Source: a bacterium (GTDB taxonomy: Bacteria > Latescibacterota > Latescibacteria > Latescibacterales > Latescibacteraceae). Taken from it: 64,000 bases of DNA. A program made the position numbers and the translations under genes. Position 1 is the first letter of the stretch. Every line of letters begins with the position of its first letter. Below, piece by piece: positions 62,249-64,000 of the stretch. The notes under the pieces are model-generated. The model had not been told where the DNA came from, searched no databases, and saw nothing but the letters and a program-made list of their open reading frames with translations. The stretch covers positions 45,532 through 109,531 of the forward strand of contig JAJFUH010000183.1 of assembly GCA_021372535.1 (NCBI GenBank), read 5' to 3'.

Positions 62249-63322
62249 TCATTTCGCGGGCTTGAGAAAATTTCTCACCACCCACCAGCGAATGTCCTCC
62301 GAATACGGTACCGCATCATCGCCGCCGAGGGAATCCAGGCTCACCGCCCTTCCGGCCAGGCGTGAGACATTAGTAGCGGCGAGCGCACGGTGCTCCTCGA
62401 GAATGGCTTCGTATGGCCGCGGGATTTTCCGCTCGGCATAAAAGTCGTGTAATGCCCGGAACATGTAATCGAACAGATTCCCTCCAGCCGTAAAAGTCCG
62501 GTTTTCTCCTACCGCATAGGCATTGATGTGGAAGGGGCCGGGATAGTTGCCGATATGGTTCATCCCGATCATGGGTGGCTGCCCGTCATGTGATTTCCAT
62601 GTCAGGATACACAGCGAAGTGCCGAAGGGCTTGTGTTCATCGATCCATTTGCCGAGGTCCATATTATATGTGCCGGTAAAGTACGCCGTGTCAATTCCGC
62701 CCCCGAACGCCGCATGGGCATAGTTGAAAACATGAGGAAACATCCAGGTGAAATGCTGCTCCGGGCAATATGCCTCGTATGTGCGTATCGGCCCCTTTTC
62801 TTTTGCGAATATCCGCATTTCCTCAACTTCGGGCTGGAATTCCAGCGATGAGGCGCTCATAAGCGGAGCGTTATACGTTTTTGCCAGACGGACCGTTTCC
62901 TCGGCATCGGTAATTGTTGAAGTAAACGGGCGGTTGATAAACACAGGCTTGCCCATTTCCAGCGCCGGACGGGCCAGTTCCAGAGCCCGACGGTAATCGG
63001 CGTGCTCCACGTGCACCGCATCGGATTCCTTCGCGAGTTTTACCGGATCGGCAATCACCTTCTCGAATCCCTGGGATTGCTTCAGTTTTTCGGCGACTCC
63101 GGGAGCGTCGTCCCAGACAGCATACGGGCGACATTTAACCTTGCCCTTCATTTCTTCAGGCGGGTTCAATAACCTTCCCAGAAAATTATGCGAGCCGAGA
63201 CCGAGCTGCCCGATCTTGATCATTCCCATATTCTGAGCGAACGCCGGCGCGGTTTTTGTCGCAATAATACCCGTGATACCTGCCAGTGCCGCTTTCTCCA
63301 TAAACGAACGACGCGTTTCCAT
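62249..63322 (-). CDS. Gfo/Idh/MocA-family oxidoreductase with twin-arginine-type leader
   Basis: ATG 63322 (357 residues, AGGAAA seven bases upstream) opens METRRSFMEKAALAGITGII, a leader with an RR-S-F motif and a hydrophobic core ending PAFAQN, as in exported members of this family. The Rossmann region is IGQLGLGSHNFLGRLL, where the usual GxGxxG is relaxed, followed by DPVKLAKESDAVHVEHADYRRALELA and the EKPxxxxKP-type step MGKPVFINRPF. The catalytic region about 170-200 shows no obvious EKP Lys, so activity may be altered. It may act on a sugar derivative. Its neighbour encodes a Cys-rich protein 56 bases upstream. Confidence 0.82.
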   Translation of the reverse strand: METRRSFMEKAALAGITGIIATKTAPAFAQNMGMIKIGQLGLGSHNFLGRLLNPPEEMKGKVKCRPYAVWDDAPGVAEKLKQSQGFEKVIADPVKLAKESDAVHVEHADYRRALELARPALEMGKPVFINRPFTSTITDAEETVRLAKTYNAPLMSASSLEFQPEVEEMRIFAKEKGPIRTYEAYCPEQHFTWMFPHVFNYAHAAFGGGIDTAYFTGTYNMDLGKWIDEHKPFGTSLCILTWKSHDGQPPMIGMNHIGNYPGPFHINAYAVGENRTFTAGGNLFDYMFRALHDFYAERKIPRPYEAILEEHRALAATNVSRLAGRAVSLDSLGGDDAVPYSEDIRWWVVRNFLKPAK

Positions 63323-63378
63323 GTAAATTTCCTTTCTCTGCCGGATTCTGAAGTCTTTTTTTACAACTAAAGAGCTCA

Positions 63379-63678
63379 TCAGGAATTTTTTTTAGGCGCG
63401 ACCTCATTGAGATAGTCCCAGTATTCTTTGGGACTTCCGGGTATGTTTTCAACCGTGAATTCCACTATCTGTGCTAATCCCTTGACCTTTTCCCGAAGCA
63501 TGGGTTGCAGGCATCTCGGCACATGATCCTTATAGTGGCGATGAATACGTATGCAGTTGTAACAATCTCCATGAAATTCACAATGAATGTTAGGACATGA
63601 GCATTTCGCCTCGGCACCCGAAGCCAGCATGGCCCTGATTTCTTTGATTTCTTCAACAAATTCTTCTTTACTCTTCAT
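63379..63678 (-). CDS. Small Cys/His-rich protein, DUF6485-like
   Basis: ATG 63678 has a GGAGGAA site eight bases upstream and gives 99 residues; a longer in-frame start lacks one. After a helical lead (KSKEEFVEEIKEIRAML) comes KCSCPNIHCEFHGDCYNCIRI-HRHYKDHVPRC, with seven Cys and several His residues spaced like a structural zinc or Fe-S site. This matches a short family whose core is CPN-C-HG-C-CI-HR-P-C. The function is unknown. It probably shares a transcript with the oxidoreductase downstream. Confidence 0.7.
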   Translation of the reverse strand: MKSKEEFVEEIKEIRAMLASGAEAKCSCPNIHCEFHGDCYNCIRIHRHYKDHVPRCLQPMLREKVKGLAQIVEFTVENIPGSPKEYWDYLNEVAPKKNS

Positions 63679-64000
63679 AAAAGTATTCCTCCAGATACAT
63701 GATGAATAATTTCTTTTTAAGATACTATTTATCATAACGCAGCGTCAAGACAGTTTAGGTTTTATTTTGTAACCCGGATCACCCGCGCGGGCGCAGGCCC
63801 CATTTTTCGTGGAATTGCCCCCCGGTTTTTCTCCGATGAGTTTACTTTGTTTTTTAAGCATGATATAGTATATTTTTCCAGGTTTACGAGTGACCGGTGA
63901 TTTTCCGAGAATATAATCACGGGGATTTGTTTTATATCTATCGTACTTTTGTATTTCGATGTTGCAAATAAATAATTATCCTCAATGGTATACCCTACAG
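63679..64000. other. Window end, no gene seen
   Basis: No supported gene in these 322 bases. It is AT-rich from 63840 onward with no clear hairpin or repeat match. The promoter of the Cys-rich protein gene should be within 63700-63760. Confidence 0.4.

Overview
The window comes from an uncultured-looking diderm (Gram-negative-type) bacterium of moderate GC. Support for an outer membrane: an LpxL/HtrB-type acyltransferase, a Wza/Wzc-type capsule export pair, beta-barrel-like proteins and many Sec signal peptides. The mix of EtfBA-GlcD, secreted heparinase-like and transglutaminase-like giants, a GH106-like glycosidase, a signal-peptide-bearing Gfo/Idh/MocA oxidoreductase and many dispersed non-coding repeats resembles FCB-group candidate phyla such as Latescibacterota. 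That placement is inference only; no marker gene here fixes the taxonomy.

Layout. 1-254: start of an M14-type peptidase leaving the window. 664-3907: etfB-etfA-glcD, a flavin electron-transfer/2-hydroxyacid dehydrogenase operon. 4299-7976: HpcH/HpaI aldolase, a membrane-anchored gluzincin, the LpxL-type acyltransferase and CoaE. 7993-14095: receiver protein, Wza-like export protein, Wzc-like tyrosine autokinase, phosphomannomutase and a lipoprotein (surface polysaccharide module). 14188-19964: aromatic amino acid block tyrA - degenerate aroA-like gene - small membrane protein - aroE - aroB - pyrE. 20037-26165: small conserved protein, glycosyltransferase, Rel, laccase-domain protein, and an undecaprenyl-diphosphatase fused to an alpha/beta hydrolase. 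26533-28086: a surface protein built from 16-residue repeats. 28174-33165: GH106-like glycosidase, MFS exporter and a divergent ArsR regulator with a palindromic operator. 33258-36098: uvrA. 36490-41189: barrel-like protein, ECF sigma/anti-sigma pair, secreted protein. 41900-44919: convergent NarL-type regulator and ComP-like sensor kinase. 45304-60970: heparinase/beta-propeller giant followed by four paralogous secreted transglutaminase-like proteins and a fifth, unrelated-architecture transglutaminase-like protein. 61152-63678: secreted SagB-type nitroreductase, tRNA-Gly(CCC), Gfo/Idh/MocA oxidoreductase and a Cys-rich protein.

The most unusual items are: (i) an EPSP-synthase-fold protein inside the shikimate operon that has lost nearly all substrate-binding residues; (ii) the UppP-alpha/beta-hydrolase fusion; (iii) the array of four ~715-residue transglutaminase-like paralogues with an intact Cys-His-Asp triad and signs of gene conversion, next to a heparinase-like lyase; and (iv) a rich population of non-coding repeats: a two-part dispersed element in at least five copies, hairpin pairs, a 209-bp inverted-repeat-bounded element, and a strongly structured 170-bp element at 41500-41670.

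All calls rest on reading motifs, start contexts and gene order; no database search was run.
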